Notes under the pieces: generated by a model
Told to the model about the DNA's origin: nothing
The model's input: only the letters and a program-made list of their open reading frames with translations
The model's database searches: none
Translations under genes and position numbers: made by a program
Shown here: positions 34,439 to 44,580 of the stretch, piece by piece
Numbering within the stretch: position 1 is the first letter of the stretch
Layout of the letters: each line of letters opens with the position of its first letter
Assembly: GCA_024449915.1 (NCBI GenBank)
Contig: JAMZAV010001454.1
Span: 124,001-188,000, forward strand
Direction of reading: 5' to 3'
Length of the DNA: 64,000 bases
Source: Sweltsa coloradensis
Taxonomy: Eukaryota; Arthropoda; Insecta; Plecoptera; Chloroperlidae

Positions 34439-35994
34439 CATTGATTGAAATTGTTGCCCTGACTTTGGTAGAACATATTGCTATCAATATTCTCAAATCT
34501 AGATTGCCTAAAAACAATGAATGCTATCATTATTAACTCATTGTTATTTAGCTCGATTTATGTGCCTTATTTATGGTGTGTTATTGTTATCTTCAAGAAT
34601 ATTTACTAAAATTGTATCATATTAGATTGCTGAATCCAGTAATAATCTTTTATATTATCAGATTATTATCAGCTCTTTTTCTTTCAGCAGTTTATTATAA
34701 TTTAGAGTTAGTGTGTAACGAGTTAACTAATTAATGAGTTCTCAACTTCTCAGGTATTTACCCATACAATACTTTTCACATTTCACCACAAGCTCGCAAG
34801 CGTTTTTGTCCTGAGTAAAACATTGGTGTTTCGAGTACTAATAAGTTAATAAATTCAAAAATATTATTATTCAGGAGATTTTTATAAAGGATTCAAAATG
34901 CATTTGTGTATATGTAAGTGAAAAAGAAAACACTAAAATATACTAAATTCCGGGTTACCCAGTTATTTTGTTTTCTCATCGAGGATTAAAATTTAAGTTT
35001 TTAACAAATACAAAATTACCGAAATGTAAGTGCAGTGTAAAAACTAAAATTTGGAAATTTTGTTAAATTTTGTTACCAATTTGAAATCCAACTTCAGCAA
35101 ATTATTTTTCAAAGACCAACGAAATAAATGAAGAAAAAACGTAAAATGATAAGTAAAGGGTAAAGTACGTACATTTTAGTGTGCAAATATTACGTCACAA
35201 ATAGTATAGTAGTCGTGCATTATTCAAAGGCGTTTGGTCGTTAAATCTCTCACACGCGGTACAAGTTTACACGGTTGGTGAGAACTTTCCATTTTTTATA
35301 CCCTATACTTTATTTATAGGGCAAAGATATAATAATGCTGAGAAGATTTCGAACAATAATTACTATCTATTTCGCCCAGAGTTATTTACTGTGTATTTTG
35401 ATCCACTGGCTACCTGCAACCCGGCCTCATACAGAGCTCCGAACCAACCTACATTGTTTCTCAAGGAAATACCGAAGTATTAAGTTACTAATTTTAAACG
35501 AGGGGTTTCTTTAGGTTTAATTTTCCGGCCCCCGCTAAAGATAATTACAGGTCTGCGTGTGTTAGCTTATCCAAGCGGCCGTGATTCAGCTTAATCATTT
35601 TAAACGAATCTATTCAGAGATATTAGGAAGCTACTACCGAATAGATTTTCGATTAGTAGCCAACGCAATCGGCTCAGCATGGCATCGGAAAACAGTTCAT
35701 GTAACAAGTTTATAAATCCATGCTGTTTTCATCAGTGGTCTAATTGATAAGTTGCTCCTATACCCCTTTTTGTAAAAAGAAGCCCGACCAAAAATAAACA
35801 AAGTACGCATCAAAAAAATTATTTTACTAAAACAAAACACATTAATGCAAGAGATTAATTTTGACAAAGGTAATTAAGTGTTCTTCTATGTGAGCTATTT
35901 AAGCAATTAATATTTATTTGCAGTAGGTATAGAAAAAAAAAAGTAAGAATCACGCCGTTACTTTCTGGGGGAATAGCATTACGAATGATTTTTA
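34439..35994. other. Intergenic DNA, no gene recognised
   Basis: AT-rich sequence without supported features. Confidence 0.45.
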
Positions 35995-36753
35995 CTAGGA
36001 AAACGCTAAGTCCCGCCGCGTTGTTGGATGAGCGTAATTGGGCATTGAGCTGCCATGTGTTATGCGAATTTTCTGTTGTACTGTGGCAAAATCATTACTA
36101 AGTTGAAATTTTTTAAAATTTAAAATTTAAAATTTAAAATTTAAAAAATTTTCTTAATTTTTTTAATTTTTTTAATTAATCGTAATTGTTAAAAAAATCG
36201 TAAAATTGCGATTTTTATAAGAAAAAATTTTCTCGATTGCGCTCAAATTTTACACTAATATATTAATTCATAAAATAAAGGTTCTGCAAAAAAATCATTA
36301 CAATCGGACAAAGCAGTAGGTGTTATAAGTCAAAGAATTGTTTAAAAAAAAAAAAAACCTGTAAAATTTCGATTTTTATGATAAATATTTTTTCAATTTT
36401 CACTCATATTTCACACAAAATATTTTATTCATAAAATAAAGGTTCTGTGCAAAAATCTTAAATCGAATAAAGCATGTAGGTGTTATAAGTCGAAGAATGT
36501 TTTAAAATCGAAAAAAATCGTAAAATTGCGATTTTCATGAGAAAAAATTTTTCCCATTGCGCTCAAAAACGTGGCAGTTCTAAGTTCAGAATTTCGAAGG
36601 CCTCCATAAAATTTCATCGCAATCGGGGTATCGGTTTAGCCGGAATAGTGTGGACAAACAGACAAAAAAACAAAAAAAGAAAGAAGAAAAAAAAAAACAT
36701 TCCGGATTTTTTTTTCCAGTGTAGTAAAATGGAATCTTCGCTTCGCTCATCCA
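35995..36753 (-). mobile_element. Helentron/HINE-like element, copy E
   Basis: In plus-strand reading it starts CTAGGAAAACGCT (preceded by A) and ends CGCTTCGCTCATCCA. It contains TTGTTGGATGAGCGTAATTG, the AAATTTAAAATTTAAAATTT microsatellite at about 36115-36145 and two to three internal units. Subfamily I hairpin. Confidence 0.82.
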
Positions 36754-36784
36754 TAAACGTCAGCTGTTTCTCTTTCTAATACTA

Positions 36785-36855
36785 CTAGGAAAAACGCTTA
36801 AGTCCGCCGCGTTGTTGGATGAGCTAATTGGTGCATTGAGCTGCCATGTGTTATA
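36785..36855 (-). mobile_element. Helentron/HINE-like element, 3'-terminal fragment (copy E2)
   Basis: CTAGGAAAAACGCTTAAGTC, then CGCCGCGTTGTTGGATGAGC and the TGCATTGAGCTGCCATGTG segment, after which similarity ends. Only the last about 70 bases of the element are present, 31 bp from copy E in the same orientation. Confidence 0.78.
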
Positions 36856-37362
36856 GCCATACTATCACATTGACTTTTTGCTTACTTATGTTAAACTAAA
36901 TTTATTTTAAGAATTTAGAAAAAAAAAGAATTAATTCGGTCAATATTTAAACATGGTACGACCAATATTGTGGAAATTTTATGGTGCGTGACGTCACCAC
37001 CCGTGACGTAGCTGGATGGCTACAGAGCTTCGCTACCGATCGACTCGAGTAAATGCGGCCGCTCACTGCCCGCCCATTCAATACCATCGGGCAAGGACGG
37101 GTCAGTTGAAAAGTGTTTGTTCTATGTACAGGGTGTTAGGATTAGCTCCCTTCATTTTCGAGCCTTCATACACAGAAAATGAACAGAGGAAAAAACTAAA
37201 GAAAAATAAAGAAAAAGAAGCCTGGAAAAAACATTTTAGTGGCAGGAAAGGTGATTTTAAAATGGTGTAGTTGTAATGAATGTACATCAATGGTACCGAC
37301 ACAGAGTGCTTATATTGTCACGAATCGGAAAAAATCAAAAATTTGCGTGCTAATTTCGATTT
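36856..37362. other. Intergenic DNA, short GC-rich patch
   Basis: 36980-37130 is GC-richer and includes GTGACGTCACCACC and GCGGCCGC, but there is no convincing frame. The 84-codon frame at 37016-37270 starts ATGG yet ends in a Lys-rich low-complexity run; unsupported. Confidence 0.4.
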
Positions 37363-38413
37363 ATTTTATTTATTTTTTATTATTTATTTAACGTCTTCCT
37401 ATTCAGTTATAAAAACTGATTTACAAAGGGAGGACAACAAATAATCTAATTACATAGATGCAGAAACACAATAAATTTACATTTTCGAAAATATTGAAAT
37501 AGTAGCATTACAACAACAATGCTACTAACAACAAGAATTTTGGTAACAAATTGAATGAAATTATGCATTCAATGAATGAATCAAATATAAAAAGGGTGGG
37601 GAATGAAAAGAAAAGAAAAGAAAAATAAAAAAATATGAAAAATAGAAAAAAATCATTTCAAAAGAAAAACGAAAAGAAAAAACTGTTTTATTAGACGATC
37701 CCACTCAAACGAATATGAGGTTTGCCAAAAATGAGGAACAGCAAATCAGGGAGTAAAATCAAAATTCGCGGAAGAAACCACCGAAACGCGAAATCTTTAT
37801 TCTTGGGTTCAATCTTCATTTTTGTGTTCAAATCTTGACCATATATATAATTATATCAGATATATAATTATTTAAAAAATTTCATGTCAAACTGATCACA
37901 GCAATGATACAGGACACCTAATCAAGTTGCAAGCCCATCATTGGGCGGCAACCAGACAATCTAGGCAGAAAAATATAGTTGAAAATACTTTGTTATATCA
38001 TAATCAAAGCAATAATGAACAAACAAAGAGAAAAGCAAAATCAATTATAAGAGCTTATGAAGGTTAATTAACATTACACAAACACACTGACAATAACCTA
38101 CAAATAAATAGTAAAAATCAATTTTTCGCTCTTTGATTCATTATCATGCTTAAATTTTACTTTTAAATTGTACAATTCCTAGATCAGTAAACTGGCTTCT
38201 AATATCATAAAAAATTGAATTCCAATAGGATACGCCTCGGGTACATAAATGACTTTCTAAATGCTTCAGAATTTAATCTAGGAACTTCCAATGAGTTTTT
38301 AAAGTAGAATTTCTATCACGATCAACAATTTTAAAAATATTGGGTAGAATACCTAAAACATACCTTTCAATACTTTGTATGTATTTACCAGCACGCTATA
38401 ATTTCATCCTCTC

Positions 38414-39563
38414 CTAAATCGTGAAACAATCAGACTGCAAATCTTGGTTCAAGGGAAATAAATCAAACAGATGGTCAATTCTCTTCTGGAGTACAACATA
38501 CTCAGTAGAAGGTCTTACTGCCCAAACCACTAAGCAATAATCAATAACAGAGTGAATATAAGAATCTACAAGTAACCTCAACATTCTCTCGGTTACAAAC
38601 CTCTTCAATCTTCTTTTAATTCCAATTGCTGATGATACTTTATTACACACATTTTCAAAATGTTTTTTAAAAATTTAAATTACAACCAATCTAAGAAAAC
38701 TCCAAGATATTTAAATTCATACACTCTAGAAATTAACTTACCATTAAAATTTTAAAACGTCAAATGAATATCATTCATGCTTCTATCATTAGCCTTATGA
38801 AAAATCATAAAATTTGTTTTGCTATAATTAATATAAAGTTCCTGAGTTTTAAACCAATCATCCATCCTCTTTAGAACTTCTTGAAGACGTCTTACGATCT
38901 CTTCGACATCCACACCTTCTAAATAAAAGACCAAGTCATCAGCATATAAGATATAATTGATGCCTCCCTTTATAGTAGATATATCATCTATATAAAGAAT
39001 AAATAACAGGGGTCCTAAATTGATCCTTGGGGTACACCACAAAATATATTGAATACTTTTGAACTATATTTTGCAAGATTTATAAACATTTTTCTATTTA
39101 AATAAATTTAATCCGCCAAAATTGATAACAAATAAGGACTTACGTTAACCGGGTTTTTAAATTTTTATTAAAAGAGGTAAAAAAGGTACTGAATCAAATG
39201 CTTTCCTAAGATCAAAAAAGACAGCTCCAACCTTACCATTACGTTTATCAATCCCTTTATAGATAAATCTGTAAATGCTAGAAGGGCACTTTGCGTTGAC
39301 CTACCTTTCCTGAAAACCCTGCTGGGTTTTCACTTAAACCTTCAGATGCATCCCTTCATGTAATAACCTCTTGTGTAAAATATTTCCATAATTTTCCCTA
39401 CAATTGGAAGAGTTGATATAGGTCGATAAGAATTCCTATTACTCTTTTTACCTTTACCCTTATAATAGGCGTTACCCTTGCCAATTTCAGCTGTGTTGGG
39501 AAAACACCTACAAAAAAGAAAAAGGAAATTAGATACGCTAATAATCCCACTATTGATGCGCAT
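38414..39563 (-). pseudogene. LINE reverse transcriptase, broken
   Basis: 39563-39342 contains FPNTAEIGKGNAYYKGKGKK and YRPISTLPIVGKIME (RT motif 1 region). With frameshifts, 39340-39170 reads DLRKAFDSVP-like residues (motif A). 39042-38752 contains LGPLLFILYIDDI (motif B region) and YADDLVFY with the catalytic YADD (motif C). 38650-38414 contains RMLRLLVDSYIHSVIDYCLV, the typical thumb region of LINE RTs. A shift near TTGATCCTTGG breaks the GVPQGS motif. The protein cannot be made as a whole. Confidence 0.88.
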
Positions 39564-40199
39564 TTCTTAAATACTATGCATGGAAACTCTTGAATTGTTG
39601 CAGAGCTTCTAATTTTAAGGCGTTTAATTGCTGAAATGACCCTTTTTCATTAGTTACTTTTGTATGCGGAAGATTCTCTGCTTCTCTTCTATTTAAATCT
39701 TTAAACTTACCAATTTCATTTGAAAAATCTACATCGTTCACAACAAAACTTTTTGTAACAAACAGGCACATATCTGGATTAGACGTGTAGGATACCCCAT
39801 TTTCTGTCAAAGAGGCTATGCTACCTCTTTTTTTTTTTTGTTACCTGTCAACTTATTATAAAATGACCATAAAGATTTTGAAGAAATATCATTATCAAAA
39901 GAAGACTCAAAATGCTCACGCTTAGAAAAACGAATCTGATTATTTACCTTATTTCTATCTTTCTTGTATTCCTCCCACGTTTACTGCCTTCTAAAAAATT
40001 TTAAATTCTTTGCGCAAGTGGTCTCTCCTATGCATGGATTTCCTAATCTCTGCTGTTAAAACCCTGGGGCTGGCCCTTTCCTTTAAATTTTTAATTTCAA
40101 GGGTGTGCATGTTCATTTAGAGGTTCTACGACTACTTTAACAAACATTTCTAATTTATCATCTGCACTTACTGCCATACCAATTTGGTCCCAAAGGGAC

Positions 40200-40807
40200 C
40201 CCTTAAGATATCTTCATCTACTTGCTTCCAATCAACTTCTTATAATTCTAGTATTTACAAATTTTTGGAAGAAATTTTTGCTTATTAATCTTACGAACAC
40301 AATAAATTAATTCATGATCAATTAATCCTACACTTATAATACCTGACAATAATATTTTCATTGTGATTTGCATAAACATGATCAATTAAAGTAGCTGACC
40401 TATTATTAACCCTACTAACAGACTTAATCAATTGTACCAATCCCTGTGATCTAGTAAGAATTTTGAAATTATTTTCTGGTAATGTCTTCTTACTCAATCA
40501 ATGTTGATCAATGATGGGTTCGAGCATATTATAACATTCATTCTCTCAACACTGCTAGGCAACAGTTTTTGTTACTCTCCACGTGTAAAGAACAACGATA
40601 TATCTAAAGGATTTCAAGTCGCATACGGGAGTACTGGGACTCTTTGACTAAAAGTGATTCGACTTTAATGATTTCTTTATCATTGTAAGGATTTGAACAG
40701 TGTATACATTTGTAACACGATTTTAACCACGGAATTATATGAAACCACATTTCTGTATCATAAACCTGATTTTGATTTTGTTGTCCAATACATCCACATT
40801 TAAACAC
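40200..40807 (-). pseudogene. LINE apurinic-like endonuclease fragment
   Basis: On the minus strand 40470-40326 reads GLVQLIKSVSRVNNRSATLI then DHVYANHNENI. After a frameshift at about 40322, LIDHELIYCVRKINKQKF follows. This is the C-terminal part of an exo/endonuclease/phosphatase-type LINE endonuclease, including the family's conserved (S)DH pair. The upstream part (40807-40604) is less clear. Confidence 0.75.
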
Positions 40808-40822
40808 TCACGCGTCCCCACA

Positions 40823-41122
40823 TTAATTATTTATTAAACTAAGAATTATATAGTATGTTTGCCGTCTCTTTGTATGACTCATTTATCACGAACTTAAAAA
40901 ACAACTTAGAACCTAAAAGTAGACAAAATCCCCCATTCCAACTATGTTGTTAACTGTAGTCACTGTAATTATTTATAAAACTAATAATTATTCGGTAAAG
41001 TTTGCCGTCTCTTTGTATGACACGTAAACACTAAACTTTAAAAAAATACTAGAACCTAAAAGAAGACCCAAAAATTTACACTTCAACAATATAGGCATGT
41101 TTGGGTTTAACTGAAGTCACTG
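40823..41122 (-). repeat. Two tandem units of about 143-157 bp at the LINE 5' side
   Basis: GCCGTCTCTTTGTATGA occurs at 40861 and 41004. Both units also share AGAACCTAAAAG and TAACTG(T/A)AGTCACTG. Tandem 5' UTR monomers with promoter activity are known in several LINE families; that role here is an inference from position. Confidence 0.65.
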
Positions 41123-41125
41123 AGG

Positions 41126-41521
41126 GCCTCCGTACTCTTCACATATCTCGACAAAACCCTTTTAACGTTTTGTAATGCTATTCACTATCACATTAATTTA
41201 AAATTTGTACAAAAAACACTTTTTGAGCTGCCACTGTGCTAGAACAAATCTGCGAACACTCCATCCACACAGAATGTCAACCCCTTACTAAATACAACAC
41301 ATGTTCTAAAACCGAGTGTCTACCCTCGCCCGGGCCCGGCTCGGTCAGCTCAGCAGGTCCCCCTCCACCCTCGTCACATGCCCCAGGTGCGCGTCAAAAC
41401 AAACCGTTGTATAGGGTATAGGCCTCATCCAAGGTTGCCAAAATGTCCGGCATTCTTATTTTTTGTACACCTTCTTGTATTAAAAAAATACTTCATCCAT
41501 TGTGATTTAATGCCTTTATGA
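41126..41521. other. Sequence between LINE and HINE copy F, GC-rich patch
   Basis: 41325-41405 is GC-rich (CTCGCCCGGGCCCGGCTCGG), an outlier for this window. It may be the true 5' leader of the minus-strand LINE. No supported frame. Confidence 0.4.
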
Positions 41522-42075
41522 GGATTTCTGTTGTTCTGTGAGAAAATTATTACAAAGTCGAATAATTTTTTTAAATTAAATTAAATTAATAAAAAATTGA
41601 CTTTATTTTTTATTTTTTTTTTATGAATCGTAATTTTAAAAAAGGAAAAAATCGTAAAATTGCGATTTTCATAAGAAATAATTATTCGATTGCGCTAAAA
41701 TTTTACAAGAATATATTAATTCGTAAAATTAAGGTTCTGTGAAAAAATCTTAAAAATCGAATTAAGCATGTAGGTGTTAAAAGTCTAAGAAATTTTTTAA
41801 AAATCGAAAAAAATCGTAAAATTGTGATTTTCATAGAAATAATTATCCGATTGCGCTCAAAAACGTGGCAGTTCTAAGTTCCCCAGAGATTTCAAAGGTC
41901 TCCATAAAATTTCATCGCAATCGGAGTATCGGTTTGCCCGGGAATCGTGTTAACAAACAGACAAAAATACAGAAGAAAAAGAAAGAAAGAAAGAAAGAAA
42001 AAAAAAAAAAACATTCAGGATTTTTTTCTCCAGTGTAGTGAAATGGAATTTCGCTTCGCTCGCTACGCTCACCCA
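41522..42075 (-). mobile_element. Helentron/HINE-like element, copy F (3' end missing)
   Basis: It begins in the TTCTGTTGTTCTGTGA segment, so the terminal hairpin and CTAG are lost, and runs to CGCTACGCTCACCCA, the element's 5' end with one change (TGGGTGAGCG). Internal units and the A-rich tract at about 41980-42010 are present. Confidence 0.8.
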
Positions 42076-42150
42076 AAAAAACGTATTTTCACGATACTGT
42101 TTGAGTGGTTTAATATGGCAGGAGTATTTAGTAGGTACCTATTAAAAGTA

Positions 42151-42919
42151 CTAGGAAACGCTTAAAGTCCCGCCGCGTTGTTGGATGAGCGTAATTGGTG
42201 CATTGAGCTGCCATGTGTTACGCGGATTTTCTGTTGTTCTGTGAAAAAATCATTACTTAGTCAAGATTTTTTTTAAATTAAATTAAATTAAATAAAAAAA
42301 TAATTTAATTTTATTAATTAATCGTTATTTTTAACAAAGAAAAAAATCGTAAAATTGCAAATTTTTATAAGAATAAAAATTAGATTGCGCTCAAATTTAA
42401 CAAAGAATATATTAATTCTGAAATTAAGTTCTGTGAAAAATAATTACAATAGGATAAAGCATGTAGGTGTAATAAGTCAAAGAATTGTTTTAAAAAAGAA
42501 AAACCCGTAAAATTTTGATTTTCATGAGAAATAATTTTTCGATTACGCCCCAAATTCGCACGAATATCTTAATTCATGAAATTAAGCTTCTGACAAAAAT
42601 CATTCCAATCGGATAAAGCATGTAGGTGTTATGAGTCGAAGAAAGTTTTTAAAAATCGAAAAAAATCGTAAAATTGGGGTTTTTTATGAGAAAAAATTTC
42701 CCGATTTCGCTCAAAAACGTGGCAGTTCTAAGTTCAGAGATTTCGAAGGCCTCCATGAAATTTCATCGCAATCGGGGTATCGGTTTAGCCGGAAACGTGT
42801 TACAGACACACAAAAAATACAGAAAGAAAAAAAGAAAAACAAAAGATTCTGGATTTTTTTCTCCAGCGTAGTGAAATGGAAAACTTCGCTTCGCTCGCTA
42901 CGCTCGCTACGCTCATCCA
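42151..42919 (-). mobile_element. Helentron/HINE-like element, copy G
   Basis: CTAGGAAACGCTTAAAGTCC at the left edge and CGCTACGCTCATCCA at the right edge, with T/T flanks when read on the minus strand. Subfamily I hairpin, about two to three internal units, 769 bp. It lies 75 bp from copy F in the same orientation. Frames at 42631-43037 on both strands are inside the repeat. Confidence 0.83.
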
Positions 42920-43574
42920 ATTTTAACATGGTTTCTTTTTCAGATTTTGGAAGACACTTGAGCAACAATAAACGCACTGGGGAGATTTCAAAGCACGGGT
43001 GTTTAAGAATTAGCTGAGTGTCTGTATGTGTTCGCAATCAAAATCATCGGGGTTTTCAACGACAAGCTGTAATATTGATTCAAGATTGGTTGGTTTCATG
43101 GTTTTAATAACAGTGTGATAAAAAAACGTAGACGAAGAGGCAAAACTCGTCGGATTGTCGTTGCATATAGTGATTTCGAGTCAGCTCATAGAGACAAAAT
43201 AGTGAGTGATGAATGTTACCCGGTTTTTTACACCCTGCAGACTGCAATCACCGTAATATGATATTATCGGTGTTGCAAGCCTGCAATCATGCTAACATTT
43301 TATATTTATCGTGTGAATTGCAGCGCTCTCTTCAGGTGGACTATACCTAGGTGTAGGCCAACTGTTAGGGTTGTTGCGAAGAGAATGAAATACCAAATCT
43401 GTAACATTCACATTGTCGACTAAATAATATTTAGAAATATATTTTCCCCGGCATCGTCGACCTCCTGATTCTGTCGAACGCTTTCCACATAAGATTGTCC
43501 GTATACAAAATTTAATAAATCGAAATCCTCGATATCCTATGATATGAATTGTCTCGTTTTAATAAGATCTTAAT
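42920..43574. other. Intergenic DNA, no gene recognised
   Basis: No supported feature. Confidence 0.4.
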
Positions 43575-44580
43575 GTTGGATTGTAATTACTTGAATGAGT
43601 TATCATGAAATGTTGGATTGCAATTACTTGCAGTGTTGGATAAGATACTTTTTTGAAGTATCTAGGTATAGGTAAAGATACTTTGGTTGAAATGTATCTA
43701 GATACAGGTAAAGATACATTTTTTAAAATGTATCTAGGTAAAGATACAAGATACTTACAAAAAGTATCTGTAGAAACAAGGTACTTTTTAAAACGGAACT
43801 ATGAGTTCATAGGATTATTTTCCAGGATTAGGAGGACCGGTCATTAGTGAAAAATATGTTAAGAAATTTAACTATTGAAACATAACACTGTACTGCCATT
43901 ACTTATTCCTTGTATTCGACAAGGTTTCCGTTTAGGTTTGTTTGTGAATGTGATTTTAATCCTTACCTACTTTACTTATAATTTGTGGTTTAATGTTTTC
44001 CATATTTTATATGTACGATCCAAAACGATGGTACGTATATAAAAGGTACTCAAGAAATTGATTAAATTTAAGATATATGCATATTTATAAGAATTTATTT
44101 ATAATGTTATTACCACCTCTGGGTCAGGAAGAGAATTTGGCCTAGAGATCGTAAAAGGCGAGAAAAGAAAAAAAATCCATCTCGGAAACATCAGCTAGTA
44201 TGTAGGGAAGTATTTTACTTTCCAAAACTAGAGGCGAGCTCTTGCTAGCAGCATGAAAAACTTCCCCCATATCCTCTAGGCTAGAGTGGAGCATTATGAT
44301 CTAATGGTTGTGACCAAATGAACCAAATCTAGAATTTATTTAACAATGTGCATATTAAAATTTAATTAATTTGACAGAAAGTATCTTGTATCTTTGTATC
44401 TGAACTTGCTGCAGATACACAAAAAATAGTATCTAGATACAGGTACAGGTACAATTTTTTATTTGTATCTAGGTATAGGTAAAGGTACACACAATAATAA
44501 TGTACCTAGATACAGTATCTAGATACATGTATCTAGGTACTCCCCAACACTGATTACTTGAATGAGTTATCATGAAATAG
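43575..44580. repeat. 37-bp direct repeat, second unit split by hAT element 2
   Basis: Unit 1 is 43575-43611, beginning GTTGGATTGTAATTACTTG and continuing AATGAGTTATCATGAAAT. Unit 2 starts at 43612 (GTTGGATTGCAATTACTTG), is interrupted at 43631, and resumes after the insertion with AATGAGTTATCATGAAAT. Unit 1 is therefore an in situ empty site. Confidence 0.85.
43623..44560. mobile_element. hAT element 2, non-autonomous, with 8-bp target duplication
   Basis: The element is 43631-44552 (922 bp). It begins CAGTGTTGGATAAG and ends CTCCCCAACACTG. It is flanked by the exact duplication ATTACTTG (43623-43630 and 44553-44560). Both subterminal regions are dense in GTATCTAGATAC/GGTAAAGATAC motifs: 43640-43790 and 44380-44540. 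No transposase is present; the 64-codon frame at 43653-43847 is the motif array read as protein. Confidence 0.93.

Larger units (their letters stand above)
37363..41125 (-). mobile_element. Degenerate LINE (non-LTR retrotransposon) with endonuclease and reverse transcriptase
   Basis: Minus-strand remnants occur in the correct order: tandem repeats near the 5' side (40823-41122), APE-type endonuclease end (about 40470-40260), reverse transcriptase (39563-38752), C-terminal part (38650-38414), and a 3' end with ATTTATTT runs at 37363-37395 next to a conserved terminal motif at 37396-37434. Stops and frameshifts are frequent. The endonuclease type and the YADD reverse transcriptase place it in the Jockey/CR1/L2-like group; a finer call needs a phylogeny. 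The 5' limit is uncertain and may reach the GC-rich patch at 41325-41405. Confidence 0.8.

Noticed and set aside
42631..43037. Open frames of 108-128 codons on both strands
   Set aside because: They lie within HINE copy G. The same peptides appear in every copy, and the two strands mirror each other.
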